Assembly: GCF_019219065.1 (NCBI RefSeq)
Contig: NZ_JAHUWK010000003.1
Location: 124,001-188,000, forward strand
Length of the DNA: 64,000 nucleotides
Direction: 5' to 3'
Source of the DNA: Duganella sp. sic0402
GTDB lineage: Bacteria > Pseudomonadota > Gammaproteobacteria > Burkholderiales > Burkholderiaceae_D
Shown here: one piece after another, positions 63,635 through 64,000 of the stretch
Layout of the letters: the number at the start of each line of letters is the position of its first letter
Numbering within the stretch: position 1 is the stretch's first letter
Translations under genes and position numbers: made by a program
The notes under the pieces: generated by a model
What the model was told of the DNA's origin: nothing
Databases searched by the model: none
What the model saw: the letters and a program-made list of their open reading frames with translations, nothing else

Positions 63635-64000
63635 TTACTCTTTATCGGGCGACGGCGGCGCTTCGGCCGTTTCAATCGCGGTGATCCACTGGTGGCGGGC
63701 ATGCTGGGCGTTGCTGTAGACGCGCTCCAGCGCCGCGCCGTCGTTGGCCGCCAGTTGCGCGCGCAGCAGCGTCAATTGTGCCATGTACGCATCCAGCTCC
63801 GCCAACAAGGCTGGCTGATTGGCCAGGCTGATATCACGCCACATCTCCGGCGACGAGCCGGCGATCCGCGTGAAATCACGGAAGCCGCTGGCCGCATACT
63901 GGAACAGCAAGTCCGCATGCGGCTTCCTGGCGATGTCGTCCACCAGCGCGTAAGCCAGCAGGTGCGGCAGGTGGCTGACGGCAGCGAACACTTTGTCATG
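63635..64000 (-). CDS. tyrA: Prephenate dehydrogenase, C-terminal part
   Basis: Partial gene running off the right edge; about 120 C-terminal residues are visible. HDKVFAAVSHLPHLLAYALVDD and the following FRDFTRIAGSSPEMWRDI are hallmarks of the TyrA dimerisation domain. It converts prephenate to 4-hydroxyphenylpyruvate in tyrosine synthesis. The order tyrA-aroA-cmk-rpsA is conserved in betaproteobacteria. The reading frame continues through the window edge; the apparent start at 63991 is an internal GTG. Confidence 0.93.
   Translation of the reverse strand, partial: HDKVFAAVSHLPHLLAYALVDDIARKPHADLLFQYAASGFRDFTRIAGSSPEMWRDISLANQPALLAELDAYMAQLTLLRAQLAANDGAALERVYSNAQHARHQWITAIETAEAPPSPDKE

Overview
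The window is GC-rich, almost fully coding DNA from a betaproteobacterium, most likely an Oxalobacteraceae member of the Massilia/Duganella/Janthinobacterium group. This is inferred from the right-hand gene order tyrA-aroA-cmk-rpsA-ihfB-lapA-lapB-rfaE1, a Burkholderiales-type DUF4148 protein, a FUSC/DUF1656/HlyD efflux set and several small proteins typical of that family. No rRNA, tRNA, CRISPR array, insertion sequence or prophage was seen.

Left part (1-31 kb) is housekeeping and accessory metabolism: the end of a LacI-type regulator, iron superoxide dismutase (sodB) with a clear terminator, a YghZ-type aldo-keto reductase with a LysR regulator, and a drug/aromatic-acid efflux operon (DUF4148, NodT-type outer membrane factor, MarR, FUSC, DUF1656, HlyD, LysR). 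There follow an SDR/small membrane protein/dsbA group, a TonB receptor plus BtuF-like binding protein, a LigB-type dioxygenase, the ribosome-assembly GTPase YlqF/RbgA, an OPT transporter and an S9 peptidase. Next come a histone-deacetylase-like amidohydrolase, a MoxR-DUF58-TgpA-MltB operon, a small HTH-like protein, cysM, and an FAD oxidoreductase with a cyclic-nucleotide-binding domain. Two leaders carry inverted repeats that overlap the ribosome binding site (18720-18753 and 30448-30562).

Middle part (32.6-53.4 kb, minus strand) is the most unusual region. A Tad/Flp pilus locus reads flp - tadG-like - three secreted or TadE-like proteins - small pilin-like protein - cpaB - secretin - FHA-CpaF ATPase - tadB - tadC, and then a DUF192-TadE-OmpA fusion. 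The fusion is coupled by an ATGA overlap to a 1538-residue Rhs/YD-repeat protein that has a Sec signal peptide and a variable C-terminus with a PD-(D/E)XK-like motif followed by hydrophobic segments. Directly downstream lie four tandem paralogues of an unrecognised ~330-residue protein: two intact, one with an internal TGA plus a frameshift, one split and lacking its tail. They look like an immunity-gene array in decay. All genes from flp to the last paralogue are on one strand with tiny gaps or overlaps, so pilus machine, toxin candidate and immunity candidates may be co-expressed.

Right part (53.5-64 kb, minus strand) holds a ComEA-like DNA-binding protein, a secreted beta-helix protein, a small secreted protein, then envelope and core genes: rfaE1, ugd, lapB, lapA, ihfB, rpsA, cmk, aroA and the C-terminal end of tyrA at the window edge. 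Two palindromic intergenic elements (57901-57937 and 63602-63633) occur here.
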